NCBI RefSeq assembly: GCF_900177345.1
Contig: NZ_FWZT01000010.1
Coordinates: 62,001 to 126,000 of the forward strand
Direction: 5' to 3'
DNA: 64,000 nucleotides
From: Pseudobacteriovorax antillogorgiicola
GTDB taxonomy: Bacteria > Bdellovibrionota_B > Oligoflexia > Oligoflexales > Oligoflexaceae
Shown: positions 55,814-64,000 of the stretch, piece after piece
Numbering within the stretch: position 1 is the stretch's first letter
Layout: the number at the start of each line of letters is the position of its first letter
Notes under the pieces: model-generated
The model's input: only the letters and a program-made list of their open reading frames with translations
Told to the model about the DNA's origin: nothing
Databases searched by the model: none
Position numbers and translations under genes: made by a program

Positions 55814-56698
55814 TCAAGGATTGCAATTGAACTGAAAGGTATTTCCCGCTAACTTTTGGGGCGGAGCCTTGAACGGGGCTGATTTCTGAATCGCCTCCGT
55901 GCAGTATTGGTCAAATACATCATCGCCCGAGCTTTCGGCTACTTTAGCAGTCACCAACTCGCCGCGAGCGTTGATCACAATGTGGAGCGCCGCCTTTACA
56001 TTTGAGCTACTAAGTTCATAGGTTTTTGGCAAGGCCCAGTTTCTACGCACCGCCCTGGTTAGATAGCCAAGATATCGTTGGGCTTCCGCTCCTTCTAGAA
56101 GACCAGTACCCATAGTGCTATTGAGCCCCACATCGTTACTCAGATTTTGCTTCAGTTTAGGCATCAGATCCGCCTCGTGAGCTTTAAACTCTTTCGATTT
56201 TTCTTTCTGCTGCTGCCTAAGACGCTCCATGGCAATCCGTTTCAGCGCCTCCGCTTTGCGAAGTCGGGTTGCCGCCTGCCGATCAGGTTCTTCTAGCTCT
56301 GGACTATTTTTATCCGTGTCCTCACTGGCATTTTTACCAAGATCAACCGTCTCATCGACTGGGCCCTCGGCAAGCCCCTCCTCACGCTTGGTTTTTTCTT
56401 TAACCGTGAAGTTTTTCGTAATCTGAGGGAGCAAGTTGGATGGAACAGCAACCTTCTCTGACTTTTTCGCATTTGGGAGAACTGTTTTATTGGATGCTCC
56501 AAGATCAAAGTCTGCCACAAGCTCTGTTTCAATGGCCCATTCTGGGATTGGTCGCTCTGGCGACAAAACATTAAAATGCCCCAAAAGAAACACCAAAACA
56601 TGTGCGGCCACCGATAAGCCTAAAAATAACTTGAGCATCTGATCTTGGTTGCCCAGGATCTTGCTAGGCCGAATCATATCCTGTGTGGACATAAGCAA
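55814..56698 (-). CDS. tolA: TolA/TonB-like periplasm-spanning protein
   Basis: 294 residues, probably from the TTG at 56698 with AAGGGG 6 nt upstream; an ATG two codons on is also possible. One membrane helix near residues 24-45 (LKLFLGLSVAAHVLVFLLG) anchors it. A charged linker follows, with an Arg/Glu/Gln-rich helix (ALKRIAMERLRQQQKEKSK). The C-terminal 95 residues form a TonB/TolA-type domain: YLGYLTRAVRRNWALPKTY and ALHIVINARGELVTAKV. It transmits the TolQR force to TolB and Pal. Shorter than E. coli TolA (421). Confidence 0.85.
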   Translation of the reverse strand: MLMSTQDMIRPSKILGNQDQMLKLFLGLSVAAHVLVFLLGHFNVLSPERPIPEWAIETELVADFDLGASNKTVLPNAKKSEKVAVPSNLLPQITKNFTVKEKTKREEGLAEGPVDETVDLGKNASEDTDKNSPELEEPDRQAATRLRKAEALKRIAMERLRQQQKEKSKEFKAHEADLMPKLKQNLSNDVGLNSTMGTGLLEGAEAQRYLGYLTRAVRRNWALPKTYELSSSNVKAALHIVINARGELVTAKVAESSGDDVFDQYCTEAIQKSAPFKAPPQKLAGNTFQFNCNP

Positions 56699-57124
56699 CT
56701 AGCGCCCCTTGGGTGGTTCCGTTAACATACTGATCTTTCCAACGCCTGCAACTTTTGCAGAGCTCATCGCATCGACGACTTTGCCATAAACGACCCTCTT
56801 ATCGGCACGAATATAGAGTTCCTTCTTCTGCCGGTGCTCGTATATGGCAGCCAAGCGAGATGATAATGCATCGGCTGTGACTTCCATCTTTTCGATGTAA
56901 TACTGCCCTTTCTGATTGATGGACAGCACCACACGATCCTCGGAAATCGACGAACTGCGGGCCTTACTAGTGGGTAGACTGACCTTGATTCCACCAATAG
57001 ACAAAGGTGCCGTTACCATAAAAATAATCAATAGCACAAGCATCACATCCACGAGGGGCACGATGTTGATATCTGCCATGGCCTCATCAACTTCATCACC
57101 ACCGCTATCCATTTTAAAATCCAT
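56699..57124 (-). CDS. tolR: TolR/ExbD family proton-channel subunit
   Basis: 141 residues. One N-terminal membrane helix carries the key Asp: DINIVPLVDVMLVLLIIFMV, where the Asp in LVDVML is the proton-handling residue. The periplasmic domain follows (YIEKMEVTADALSSRL, KELYIRADKRVVYG). With TolQ it harvests the proton gradient. Start has GGAGG 4 nt upstream within the end of tolQ. The stop touches the tolA start. Confidence 0.92.
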   Translation of the reverse strand: MDFKMDSGGDEVDEAMADINIVPLVDVMLVLLIIFMVTAPLSIGGIKVSLPTSKARSSSISEDRVVLSINQKGQYYIEKMEVTADALSSRLAAIYEHRQKKELYIRADKRVVYGKVVDAMSSAKVAGVGKISMLTEPPKGR

Positions 57125-57133
57125 GTGGCCTCC

Positions 57134-58012
57134 TTAGAGATTGGGAGAAGCGTTCGTCTTCTTCTCTGCCACCAAGTAGCGTTCGACTATATTCAAGAAG
57201 TCCATCGAAAAGCCATCAAGGCTCGATGAGACGCTACGGATTTTGGCATTGGCTGTGTTGTAACCAATCACCGCAGGAATCGCAGCAGCCAATCCGAACG
57301 CCGTCGCAATCAAGGCCTCCGAAATTCCTGGCGCCACCGCGGCGAGGCTGGCATTACCAGATTTAGCTATGCCTTCAAAGGCACCCATGATTCCCCAGAC
57401 CGTTCCAAATAGCCCGATAAATGGGCTGGAGGAAGCGATGATCGCGAGGAAGGGTAAGTAGGCTTCTAACTTCTTTCGCTCCATACGCTTGGCCTTGGTC
57501 AAAGACCGCCCCATATTTTCCACCGCAGCATGCACCGCTAATTGTAAAGAGGAGGTTTGCTCCCGAAGCTGGCTCCCTCGCACAAGTTCCGCATACCCTG
57601 TTTTGAAGACTTCCTTCGCAGGGCTGTTGGGGTAGTCAGTTAAACGGCTATTGAGTTCGTTCAAAGAGCGGCTATCCCAAAAACTTTTGATGAAGGCCTC
57701 GCTGGTACTCTGAATCCGCCTCAGAGATATCCACTTAGTTAAGAAAATAGCCCAGCTGAACATTGAGAATACGATCAGAATCATCAGGACCGAGAAAACG
57801 ACAATTCCACCGCGCCAAGCCTGCTCGAAAATCGAGGTTCCCCCTAGATCTATGGCCTCGCTTGCCTCCACCACGGGAGTGGTCTCTTGGGCTTCGCTTG
57901 TCATAGTTTTGTCATCGGCCTGGGCCAAGGTGTGAGTTGCACCAGAAAAAACCAGGCTGAACACCATCAAAACTCGCAGCATAATTTTAGTAGGATTATG
58001 AAACCATTGCAT
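57134..58012 (-). CDS. tolQ: TolQ/ExbB family proton-channel protein with N-terminal extension
   Basis: 292 residues from the ATG at 58012, chosen for GGAGAG 6 nt upstream. The core from about residue 60 is TolQ/ExbB: GIVVFSVLMILIVFSMFSWAIFL as TM1, AIIASSSPFIGLFGTVWGIMGAF as TM2, then GISEALIATAFGLAAAIPAVIGYN as TM3. The first 55 residues are extra compared with E. coli TolQ: a signal-peptide-like helix (KIMLRVLMVFSLVFSGATHTLA) and an acidic, Glu/Thr-rich periplasmic stretch. The assignment to Tol rather than Exb rests on the tolRAB neighbours. Confidence 0.88.
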   Translation of the reverse strand: MQWFHNPTKIMLRVLMVFSLVFSGATHTLAQADDKTMTSEAQETTPVVEASEAIDLGGTSIFEQAWRGGIVVFSVLMILIVFSMFSWAIFLTKWISLRRIQSTSEAFIKSFWDSRSLNELNSRLTDYPNSPAKEVFKTGYAELVRGSQLREQTSSLQLAVHAAVENMGRSLTKAKRMERKKLEAYLPFLAIIASSSPFIGLFGTVWGIMGAFEGIAKSGNASLAAVAPGISEALIATAFGLAAAIPAVIGYNTANAKIRSVSSSLDGFSMDFLNIVERYLVAEKKTNASPNL

Positions 58013-58045
58013 TAATTGCTCTCCGTCAACTTTCGGTTTATCTCT

Positions 58046-58051
58046 ATTATA
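58046..58051 (-). promoter_or_regulatory. Likely -10 box of the tolQRAB operon
   Basis: A perfect TATAAT is read on the minus strand here, 33 nt before the tolQ ATG. The -35 at 17 nt is poor (ATATGA), so a regulator may help. Confidence 0.4.
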
Positions 58052-58126
58052 GTACATTTTCGAACACATCATATTGACCGCGAAAATTCCAGTCTTGCTG
58101 ACTCCCCATTTAGGCTCGCCAAGTCA

Positions 58127-58137
58127 TACAATTTGTA
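58127..58137. promoter_or_regulatory. Short palindrome upstream of bioB
   Basis: TACAATTTGTA reads the same on both strands except for the central base. It lies about 55 nt before bioB, upstream of a CATAAT -10 candidate at 58161-58166. It could be an operator for a biotin regulator or for the divergent tol promoter. It does not match the E. coli BirA arrangement. Confidence 0.3.
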
Positions 58138-58191
58138 CTATGAAATGGGCCTAAGTTTAGCATAATACCAAATCGATCAAGAGGAGCCATT

Positions 58192-59226
58192 ATGCTTGAT
58201 ACTCAAGAACTATCCAAAGGACTTCCCCGCTATGACTTTAGCCGTGAGGAGATCCGTGCCATATACCAGCTGCCATTTCCTCAGCTCATCCACCTCGCGC
58301 AAACAGTGCACCAGAAGCACTTCAGGCCAGACGAGGTGCAGATTAGCACTCTTCTCTCGATTAAGACAGGGGGATGCAAGGAAAACTGTGCCTATTGTCC
58401 CCAGAGCGCCCACTACCAAACCGGTGTCGATGCTCATGGGCTGCTTGATGTGGAGCAAATTCGAGGGGCAGCTCAACGAGCGAAAGACAGCGGCTCCAGC
58501 CGCTTCTGTATGGGCGCTGCTTGGCGCAGCCCACCTAAGAAAGGCCCCCAATTTGAAAGGGTTTTAGAAGCTGTAAAAGAAGTTCGCTCCATGGGTCTCG
58601 AAGTTTGTACAACCCTAGGAATGCTCGACGAAGAGCAGGCTGATCAACTCGCCGAGGCTGGGGTGTATGCATACAACCACAACCTGGATACCTCTCCTGA
58701 GTTTTACGGTGATATCATATCAACCCGCACCTACCAGGATCGTCTCAACACCCTTGACAATGTCCGCAAGGCAGGAATGACAGTTTGCTGCGGAGGAATC
58801 GTCGGAATGGGAGAAACTGTCGATGATCGGATCGGTCTTCTTCATCAGCTTTCGTCGCTAAACCCTCATCCAGAATCGGTGCCAGTGAACCTCCTTGTAA
58901 AAGTCGAGGGCACACCACTTGCAGAAGAGGGCGATATCGATACCTTTGAGATGGTTCGAACCATCGCCACCGCATGCATCATCATGCCTGAGAGCCGGGT
59001 CCGCCTCTCCGCTGGCCGCACTCAGATGAGCGACGAAGCTCAGGCACTATGCTTTGTCGCTGGAGCGAGCTCGATTTTCTCTGGTGATAAATTACTGACA
59101 ACTCCAAACCCAGGCGATGATCGCGATCAAAGTCTTCTCCAGCGCTTGGGCATGCGACCAAAGCCGACAGCTGTCGCTGAAGAGGAATCAAACTATGACT
59201 GTGACAACGGAGTTGCCCTCCACTAA
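58192..59226 (+). CDS. bioB: Biotin synthase
   Basis: 344 residues. BioB is a radical SAM enzyme that adds sulfur to dethiobiotin. The [4Fe-4S] Cys motif is C-x3-C-x2-C in [13 protein letters not shown]. Other family blocks are [24 protein letters not shown] and [17 protein letters not shown] lies 5 nt before the ATG. First gene of a plus-strand biotin operon that continues bioF and bioD-bioA; bioC and bioH are not in the window. The last 32 nt overlap bioF. Confidence 0.96.
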   Translation: MLDTQELSKGLPRYDFSREEIRAIYQLPFPQLIHLAQTVHQKHFRPDEVQISTLLSIKTGGCKENCAYCPQSAHYQTGVDAHGLLDVEQIRGAAQRAKDSGSSRFCMGAAWRSPPKKGPQFERVLEAVKEVRSMGLEVCTTLGMLDEEQADQLAEAGVYAYNHNLDTSPEFYGDIISTRTYQDRLNTLDNVRKAGMTVCCGGIVGMGETVDDRIGLLHQLSSLNPHPESVPVNLLVKVEGTPLAEEGDIDTFEMVRTIATACIIMPESRVRLSAGRTQMSDEAQALCFVAGASSIFSGDKLLTTPNPGDDRDQSLLQRLGMRPKPTAVAEEESNYDCDNGVALH

Positions 59227-60394
59227 AACCCGCTCGCGACAGCCCGGTTGGGCTGCGCTCCAGCAGATCGTTGCTAAGCAGATGGCACGGATTGATCGCC
59301 AAGGGCGTCGTCGCGAACTGCCGAAGACTCCACCTCAAAACAGTATTGACCTCACACATAATGATTATCTAGGCCTAAGGCAACGGAACGATTTGCAGGC
59401 AAAGACCAGAGAGGCAATAGCGTCGCTTCCTATGGGAAGCGGTGGGAGTCGCTTGCTTGGTGGCAATCACCCCGTTTTCAATGCACTTGAAGCAGACTTT
59501 TCAAAACTGAAAGGGGTTGCTGCAAGCTTGTATTTCCCGTCGGGCTATACGGCAAATGAGGCGATCTGTCGGGCACTTATCAATCCAGCAGTCGCGGTTT
59601 TTTGCGACGAACTGAACCACGCTAGCATCATGGATGGCATAAGGCTCGCCCGGGTCAGCCCAGAGCGAAAGACTCTATTTCCCCATAACGATATGGACGC
59701 TTTGGAGGTTGGTCTTGCCAAATCTCAAGCCAAGTTGAATTTGGTGATGACGGAATCGGTTTTCAGTATGGATGGGGATTTTGCTCCCTTAGAAAAACTC
59801 AAGCAACTCTGCGATCGATACCAAGGCATCCTGATTGTCGACGAGGCTCACGGGCTTGGGGTTTATGGCCCTCAGGGAGAAGGTTGCCTGGGAGACGCTG
59901 ACGTTGACCCAAACGAAGTGATCAGCATAAACCCATGTGGCAAGGGGCTGGGCGCCTCGGGAGCTTTCGTATCAGGCCCTGAATGGCTCATCGAATACTT
60001 AATCAATACAGCCCGAGGATTCATCTACACCACAGCACCATCGCCGTGGCTGGCTGCTGGACTCTTACAGACGCTCGATATGGTTGCTACCATGGCCGCT
60101 GAAAGAGCTTGGCTCAAACACATCACAACTGATGTCAGAACTCGGCTCCACAAAATTGGTTATAAGGTCTCTACCAGTGGCTCTCACATTCTCCCCTTGG
60201 TCATTGGAGATGAAAGCCAAGCTCTGGCATTCGAATCTAAGCTCAAAGAGCAAGGCATCTTCTGCAAGGCTGTGAGACCACCCACCGTTCCTGCTGGTAC
60301 ATCTAGATTGAGGTTATCGCTCCATGCAGGGCTGTCTCAGAGTGAAATTGATCAACTGATCTATAGTTTAGAAAGGCTTTACCATGAGCTATAA
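59195..60394 (+). CDS. bioF: 8-amino-7-oxononanoate synthase
   Basis: 399 residues from the ATG at 59195, which has GAGGAA 7 nt upstream; a longer frame starting at 59117 lies within bioB. PLP enzyme of the alpha-oxoamine synthase family that joins alanine with pimeloyl-ACP or -CoA. Motifs: [44 protein letters not shown], and a PLP Lys expected in [13 protein letters not shown]. It overlaps bioB by 32 nt and the next gene by 11 nt, indicating translational coupling. Confidence 0.94.
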   Translation: MTVTTELPSTKTRSRQPGWAALQQIVAKQMARIDRQGRRRELPKTPPQNSIDLTHNDYLGLRQRNDLQAKTREAIASLPMGSGGSRLLGGNHPVFNALEADFSKLKGVAASLYFPSGYTANEAICRALINPAVAVFCDELNHASIMDGIRLARVSPERKTLFPHNDMDALEVGLAKSQAKLNLVMTESVFSMDGDFAPLEKLKQLCDRYQGILIVDEAHGLGVYGPQGEGCLGDADVDPNEVISINPCGKGLGASGAFVSGPEWLIEYLINTARGFIYTTAPSPWLAAGLLQTLDMVATMAAERAWLKHITTDVRTRLHKIGYKVSTSGSHILPLVIGDESQALAFESKLKEQGIFCKAVRPPTVPAGTSRLRLSLHAGLSQSEIDQLIYSLERLYHEL

Positions 60395-62366
60395 ATTGTT
60401 CGTTACAGGCACAGATACTGATGTAGGCAAGACTTTTGTATCGCAATCCTTGCTCATTGGTGCTCTTAGGCAAGAGTTTGATTTGTCCTACTGGAAGCCA
60501 GTACAAACAGGGCACCCCGACAGCGACCTCGCGAGCATCAAAAAGCAAATTCCCGACCTCAAAGCTCGCCCTACATCATTCGTATACAAGGAACCTGCTT
60601 CTCCAGACCAAGCGGCAAGTTTAGAGCTAAGGCCAGCACCCCGCCTGGAGCAACTGCTTGAGGAGCTACAGCAGATTCAAGAAAACACTCTCATTGAAGG
60701 GGCGGGCGGGCTTCTGGTCCCCTTAAATGAGGATAACGAGACCTGGCTATCGTTTCTTAAGAAGGCGGGGATACCCTGCATTGTCGTCGCGAGAACTGGC
60801 CTAGGAACCTTAAACCACACGGCACTCACTCTAAGAACTCTCGATCTTCATAACGTTCCTGTTGCTGCTGTGATCCTTAGCGGTAAAAAACACGAGGCCA
60901 ATGAGCGAAGCCTTAGCCGCATGTTTCCAGAACACCGTTTCCTACACCTAGATTCCATTGAAGATACCCACAGCAGCAGCTATACCGAAGCATGCCAAAG
61001 GCTTTGGTGCGACCTAACAGCAAGCGCAGTAAGCTCACCCAGCTCTCTTCTCGCACTAGACCAGAAACACTGCTGGCATCCCTATACTCAGCACAAGGGT
61101 GCTGCCACACCGCTGGAAATCAAGCGAGCCGAGGGTCCCTGGCTGCATGTCAGCACGGGAGAAAAGCTTATCGATGGCACTTCATCTTGGTGGTCGAATA
61201 CCATAGGCCATGGCCGTCCCGAAATTGCAGAAGCCATTTTTAAACAACAACAAACCATCGATCACATTATCTTTGCTGGCGCGACACATGAGGGTGCTGT
61301 CAAGCTATCGCAAAGGCTATCGCAGCTCACTGAGCATCAGTTTCCTAGGGTATTTTTTACGGATAACGGCTCGTGTGCTGTAGAGGTTGGGCTAAAAATA
61401 GCAGCTCAAATGGCATTCAATCGCGGCGACAAAGGACGAACCAAGTTCCTTTCCCTAGAGGGGGCTTACCACGGTGATACCTTCGGTGCAATGTCAGTTG
61501 GTGGCACTGAAGGTTTCCACGGCCCGTTTTCTCCCTTTCAATTTGAAAGCCTCAAAATCAAACCCGTAACAGCCCATCCCTCCGCTATTTGCCCTGAGGG
61601 AGCCGCTGCCCGAGAGACAGAAATCCAGAAGCTAAAGGCCTTGTTTTCAAGCTGTGGTCATGAATTAGCTGCCGTTGTATTGGAACCAATGGTTCAAGGT
61701 GCCTCTGGAATGAACATGCATGATCTAACCTGGCTGAGATCATTGGTTGCCATTGCTAAAGACCATCAGGTTCCTGTAATTTTCGATGAAGTTTTCACCG
61801 GCCTAGGCCGCTGCGGCGCCTGGTTTGCCTATCAAAAGGCAGGGGTAGAACCTGATATCATTTGCCTAGCAAAAGGCCTCACCGGCGGCAACCTACCCCT
61901 TGCCGTTACCATGACCACAGATCGTATCTTTGAGCAGTTCTATAGCGATGACAAACGCAAGGCACTCTATCACGGACACACCTATACCGCTAACGCCATC
62001 TGCTGTGCCGCAGCCAATGCGACTCTCGATATTTACGAACGAGAGGACTTAATCAAGCGCTCTGCGGAAATAGAAAGCCGATTCAAAAGCTGGATTAAAC
62101 AGCACGAAGCAGAACTTGGCCTTGCTCAAGCCCGAGCTATGGGCTCTATCCTTGCATGGGAAATCCCTGGCTCTGGCTTGGGGGACTACTTTAATCCTAT
62201 CGCGGCTCGGGTACCAGAAGAAGCCCGAAAGTTTGGCCTCTTTTTGCGTCCATTAGGAAATACGATGTACTTCCTTCCCGCGCTGACAATTACGGACGAG
62301 GAACTTTCATTTTGCCTTAATGCACTTGAAAAAACCGTGCGTGCCATCAGTTCTTACAATGCTTGA
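60384..62366 (+). CDS. bioDA: Fused dethiobiotin synthetase / DAPA aminotransferase
   Basis: 660 residues, two complete enzymes in one frame. Residues 1 to about 215 are BioD: P-loop GTDTDVGKT (9-17), YWKPVQTG and LIEGAGGLLVPL. From about 225 BioA begins with DQKHCWHPYTQHKG, then DGTSSWWSNTIGHG, SVGGTEGFHG and LAKGLTGGNLPLAV with PLP Lys497. BioA transaminates 7-keto-8-aminopelargonate; BioD closes the ureido ring. Plant BIO3-BIO1 has the same domain order. No stop or frameshift at the join, so the fusion looks genuine. Confidence 0.94.
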   Translation: MSYKLFVTGTDTDVGKTFVSQSLLIGALRQEFDLSYWKPVQTGHPDSDLASIKKQIPDLKARPTSFVYKEPASPDQAASLELRPAPRLEQLLEELQQIQENTLIEGAGGLLVPLNEDNETWLSFLKKAGIPCIVVARTGLGTLNHTALTLRTLDLHNVPVAAVILSGKKHEANERSLSRMFPEHRFLHLDSIEDTHSSSYTEACQRLWCDLTASAVSSPSSLLALDQKHCWHPYTQHKGAATPLEIKRAEGPWLHVSTGEKLIDGTSSWWSNTIGHGRPEIAEAIFKQQQTIDHIIFAGATHEGAVKLSQRLSQLTEHQFPRVFFTDNGSCAVEVGLKIAAQMAFNRGDKGRTKFLSLEGAYHGDTFGAMSVGGTEGFHGPFSPFQFESLKIKPVTAHPSAICPEGAAARETEIQKLKALFSSCGHELAAVVLEPMVQGASGMNMHDLTWLRSLVAIAKDHQVPVIFDEVFTGLGRCGAWFAYQKAGVEPDIICLAKGLTGGNLPLAVTMTTDRIFEQFYSDDKRKALYHGHTYTANAICCAAANATLDIYEREDLIKRSAEIESRFKSWIKQHEAELGLAQARAMGSILAWEIPGSGLGDYFNPIAARVPEEARKFGLFLRPLGNTMYFLPALTITDEELSFCLNALEKTVRAISSYNA

Positions 62367-62390
62367 GGCTGAAGTGCTCTCGGACAATAA

Positions 62391-62576
62391 CGGCGAAATA
62401 GCCCACCACCGAAAACATTTACAAAAGAGACAGTTGAAGAACTGGCCGCTGAGTTTCGATCACTACAAGAAAAGATAGACTCTTTTATGCGAGACGAGTC
62501 CAGAAAAGGCAATTACAATTTGTTTGGTGGACTTTTCTCAAACACGTTGGATTGGGAGCGATGTGATGATGTGTAA
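62391..62576 (+). pseudogene. Possible gene remnant between bioDA and the small exported protein
   Basis: A 61-codon frame without an initiator after a TAA has protein-like content (TVEELAAEFRSLQEKIDSF, then MRDESRKGNYNLFGG). It runs into the next gene. It may be the tail of a lost coiled-coil protein. Family not recognised; low confidence. Confidence 0.25.
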
Positions 62577-62835
62577 GGTGATGATTTTTTCCCTATTAAT
62601 AACTTCAGCGCAGCTAGTTGCCGGTGTTCAAGGCAGTGGTGGGAATGCCAGGTCGAACATTTTCGTAGAAAAATCGATGCTAAGGCAACTGATCCGAGAT
62701 GAGTTAACCGGTGATTCACCTGTCATCACTATCAAGAACAACAAACATACAATCGAAAAGGTTGATATTCCTAGTCTTGAGATACACACAAAGTGCAATG
62801 ATCGAAAGTATCTAATCAGAAGTGTTGAGGAGTAA
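62566..62835 (+). CDS. Small exported hypothetical protein
   Basis: 89 residues from the ATG at 62566, with GGGAG 7 nt upstream (a frame from 62524 has no ribosome site). Signal peptide MMCKVMIFSLLITSAQLVAG. The mature part is charged (VEKSMLRQLIRDELTGD, IEKVDIPSLEIHTKCND) with one Cys. I do not recognise it. Convergent with a lipoprotein gene downstream. Confidence 0.55.
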   Translation: MMCKVMIFSLLITSAQLVAGVQGSGGNARSNIFVEKSMLRQLIRDELTGDSPVITIKNNKHTIEKVDIPSLEIHTKCNDRKYLIRSVEE

Positions 62836-62865
62836 TGTTTTTGTGGCTCGGCAAAGATCATAGAC

Positions 62866-62890
62866 GGGGCTTGCAAAATGCAACAACCCC
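62866..62890. terminator. Hairpin between convergent small genes
   Basis: GGGG-C-TTGCA-AAA-TGCAA-CAA-CCCC forms an imperfect stem between the two convergent stops. No T-tract of note on either strand, so terminator function is uncertain. Confidence 0.4.
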
Positions 62891-62899
62891 GGCATGGTT

Positions 62900-63604
62900 C
62901 TATTTCTTCTCAGGGATAGTGATTGTAAGCATCTTCAACGCCTCAATCTTACCGTCCCTTGAAATGCGGCTATGAGTCCATCTCTGTTTGCTTTCAGGCA
63001 GACTCTTCCCATAGTATGCAATGAAATCATCACCATTTTTTGCTACGTAGATACCCCACGACCCATCTACGTTTATGGGGCTATAGCCTTCGCCCATTAG
63101 GAAAAACCTTACCTGATCAACCGTACTCAAAGGACCGAGCCAAGCACCACCGTTTAACTCCCTAACAGTCTCATCTAGGAGCTGTAGAGAGTCGCCCGAT
63201 TTGTCAACAAGCGCTATGACATAGGCGCAATTTTCTTCCTGGCATCCAGCCCCTAATATCTTCTTCTTAGCAAAGACATCGTCAGCAAGAGCGTCAACCA
63301 AAGAGCGGTAGCTTTCGCTATCCGTATTTGCCTCAGTGCTCCACAAAACATCAATTTGTCGACTCTTAAGGTCTTTAGCATCGAGAATCGAAACTTTTAT
63401 GGCTGCCTTGTGATCTGAGATAGCTCCTTTGGGAGTGAATCCAACGAGTGATGTATTGCCATTAGACGAACTGGCTTGTATCTCAGTCTCCCACTTATTC
63501 TGGAATTCCCCTACAGAGGGATTTAACTCAGGGTCTCCATTTGTACCTACGTCACCACAAGCTGACAGAATCAATACGGCACTCAAACTAACGACAAGCT
63601 TCAT
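62900..63604 (-). CDS. Lipoprotein, unknown function
   Basis: 234 residues. Clear lipoprotein signal: KLVVSLSAVLILSAC with lipobox LSAC (Cys16). The mature protein looks mostly beta with some helices; segments include LVGFTPKGAISDHKAAIKVSIL, GWGAYIVAKNG-like (WGIYVAKNGDDFIAYYGKSL) and a final REGKIEALKMLTI-like end. A CGAGCQEENCAYV segment carries two Cys that could form a disulfide. Function unknown. The gene stands alone, convergent with the small exported protein. Confidence 0.7.
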   Translation of the reverse strand: MKLVVSLSAVLILSACGDVGTNGDPELNPSVGEFQNKWETEIQASSSNGNTSLVGFTPKGAISDHKAAIKVSILDAKDLKSRQIDVLWSTEANTDSESYRSLVDALADDVFAKKKILGAGCQEENCAYVIALVDKSGDSLQLLDETVRELNGGAWLGPLSTVDQVRFFLMGEGYSPINVDGSWGIYVAKNGDDFIAYYGKSLPESKQRWTHSRISRDGKIEALKMLTITIPEKK

Positions 63605-63765
63605 TTCTAATTCCTACGAATAAATTGACACGTTCTAAAAGGCTTCTCAAAAAACAGTAGTAAGAAGGATCTCGGTTTATAAACCAGTTCCTCAAGAATA
63701 TTGCAAAGGGAATCTTTGAATCTTGGCGGACGAGAAGTTATCCTCAATGGTACTTCTTCCTATTG
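63605..63765. other. Promoter region of the lipoprotein gene
   Basis: AT-rich sequence without a gene. It should contain the minus-strand promoter of the lipoprotein gene; no clear boxes could be chosen. Confidence 0.35.
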
Positions 63766-63890
63766 TATTAAGGGGAGCATAACCTTCCGGACAAGGCTTG
63801 GTTAAAAAATACGAGGAGATAGTACAATCAGTACAGCGACGAGTATTTTTTGAGCGTAACGCAGTACGGAAGGTTATGCTCTCCTTAATA
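63766..63890. repeat. Large compound palindrome
   Basis: Outer arms of 24 nt (63766-63789 and 63867-63890) match as an inverted repeat at 23 of 24 positions. A second inverted pair AAAAAATAC (63804-63812) and GTATTTTTT (63843-63851) lies inside, and GTAC/GTAC (63822-63825, 63831-63834) around AATCA forms the tip. All three share one centre near 63828. Partial symmetry continues outward to about 63754-63902. It could be a structured RNA, a small mobile inverted repeat or a recombination site. Confidence 0.75.
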
Positions 63891-64000
63891 ATAATGGATG
63901 AAAGCTCAGGTAGGCGCAAAGGACGCAGAACTCTATTCCACCGGTCTAGATAAACAGAAGAGCGAAGAACTACTATACTCAATTAACTCAACGAACGGAG
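63891..64000. other. Right window edge, no gene assigned
   Basis: No frame with a ribosome site or family resemblance is seen in the last 110 nt. A 96-codon minus-strand frame (63692-63982) crosses the palindrome and is probably chance. Confidence 0.35.

Noticed and set aside
58073-58191. BirA-type biotin operator
   Set aside because: No TTGT-AACC with a matching half-site at 15-16 nt; only a short palindrome is present.
63766-63890. Integron attC site
   Set aside because: The plan is similar, but RYYYAAC and GTTRRRY core boxes are not matched and the outer stem is far longer than usual.
63692-63982. 96-codon minus-strand frame at the right edge
   Set aside because: Crosses the compound palindrome, so part of its sequence is dictated by the inverted repeat; no ribosome site seen.
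1-64000. CRISPR arrays, tRNA or rRNA genes, insertion sequences, prophage genes
   Set aside because: None could be recognised on either strand; no regularly spaced repeats or transposase motifs were seen.

Overview
The window comes from a Gram-negative bacterium of moderate GC content with a flagellum, an outer membrane and an aerobic or microaerobic respiratory chain. Evidence: a flagellin C-terminus at the left edge, the Tol envelope complex, a TamA/TamB pair, many lipoproteins, and a full alternative complex III (Act) operon. Together with MiaE, GlnRS and several divergent periplasmic proteins, this fits the Bdellovibrionota/Oligoflexia or former deltaproteobacterial lineages. That placement is inference from gene content only; no rRNA or tRNA gene is present.

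Layout. 1-330: flagellin end, sharing a bidirectional terminator with gltBD (374-6392, minus), the two glutamate synthase subunits. 6494-12663 (minus): an orphan gene, glnS, a secreted vWA protein with a polytopic membrane partner, a TauE-type anion exporter and a small acidic protein. 12800-16993 (minus): a lipoprotein/zinc-metalloprotease pair and a GT-C-like membrane protein. 17079-20433: an M24 peptidase, miaE, an HDOD regulator and a 76-residue protein. 20770-28343 (minus): actABCDEF, a quinol:electron-acceptor oxidoreductase. 28671-32552: uvrB-uvrC. 32559-39341 (minus): a 2-hydroxyacid dehydrogenase, a class III aminotransferase, hemW, maf, a TsaC-like gene, an aberrant PurE and purD. 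39503-48889 (plus): a pseudo-receiver protein and an ExeA-like ATPase running into tamB-tamA. 48879-52438: two unassigned divergent genes, one encoding a long helical protein with a HEPN-like C-terminus. 52638-54389: fabG plus a KAS III enzyme. 54392-58012 (minus): tolQRAB without pal. 58192-62366 (plus): bioB, bioF and a fused bioD-bioA. 62367-64000: a looser region with two small exported proteins and a large compound palindrome.

How it works together. Most of the window is core metabolism, respiration, DNA repair and envelope maintenance, packed into operons with overlapping starts and stops. Four convergent gene pairs meet tail to tail with no room for a normal terminator. I found no CRISPR array, prophage, insertion sequence or obvious defence island. 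The points that depart most from textbook are a PurE homologue lacking its catalytic histidine, an ExeA-family ATPase with a degenerate Walker A motif tied to TamAB, the BioD-BioA fusion, the HEPN-like solenoid protein, the vWA/membrane pair and the right-end palindrome.
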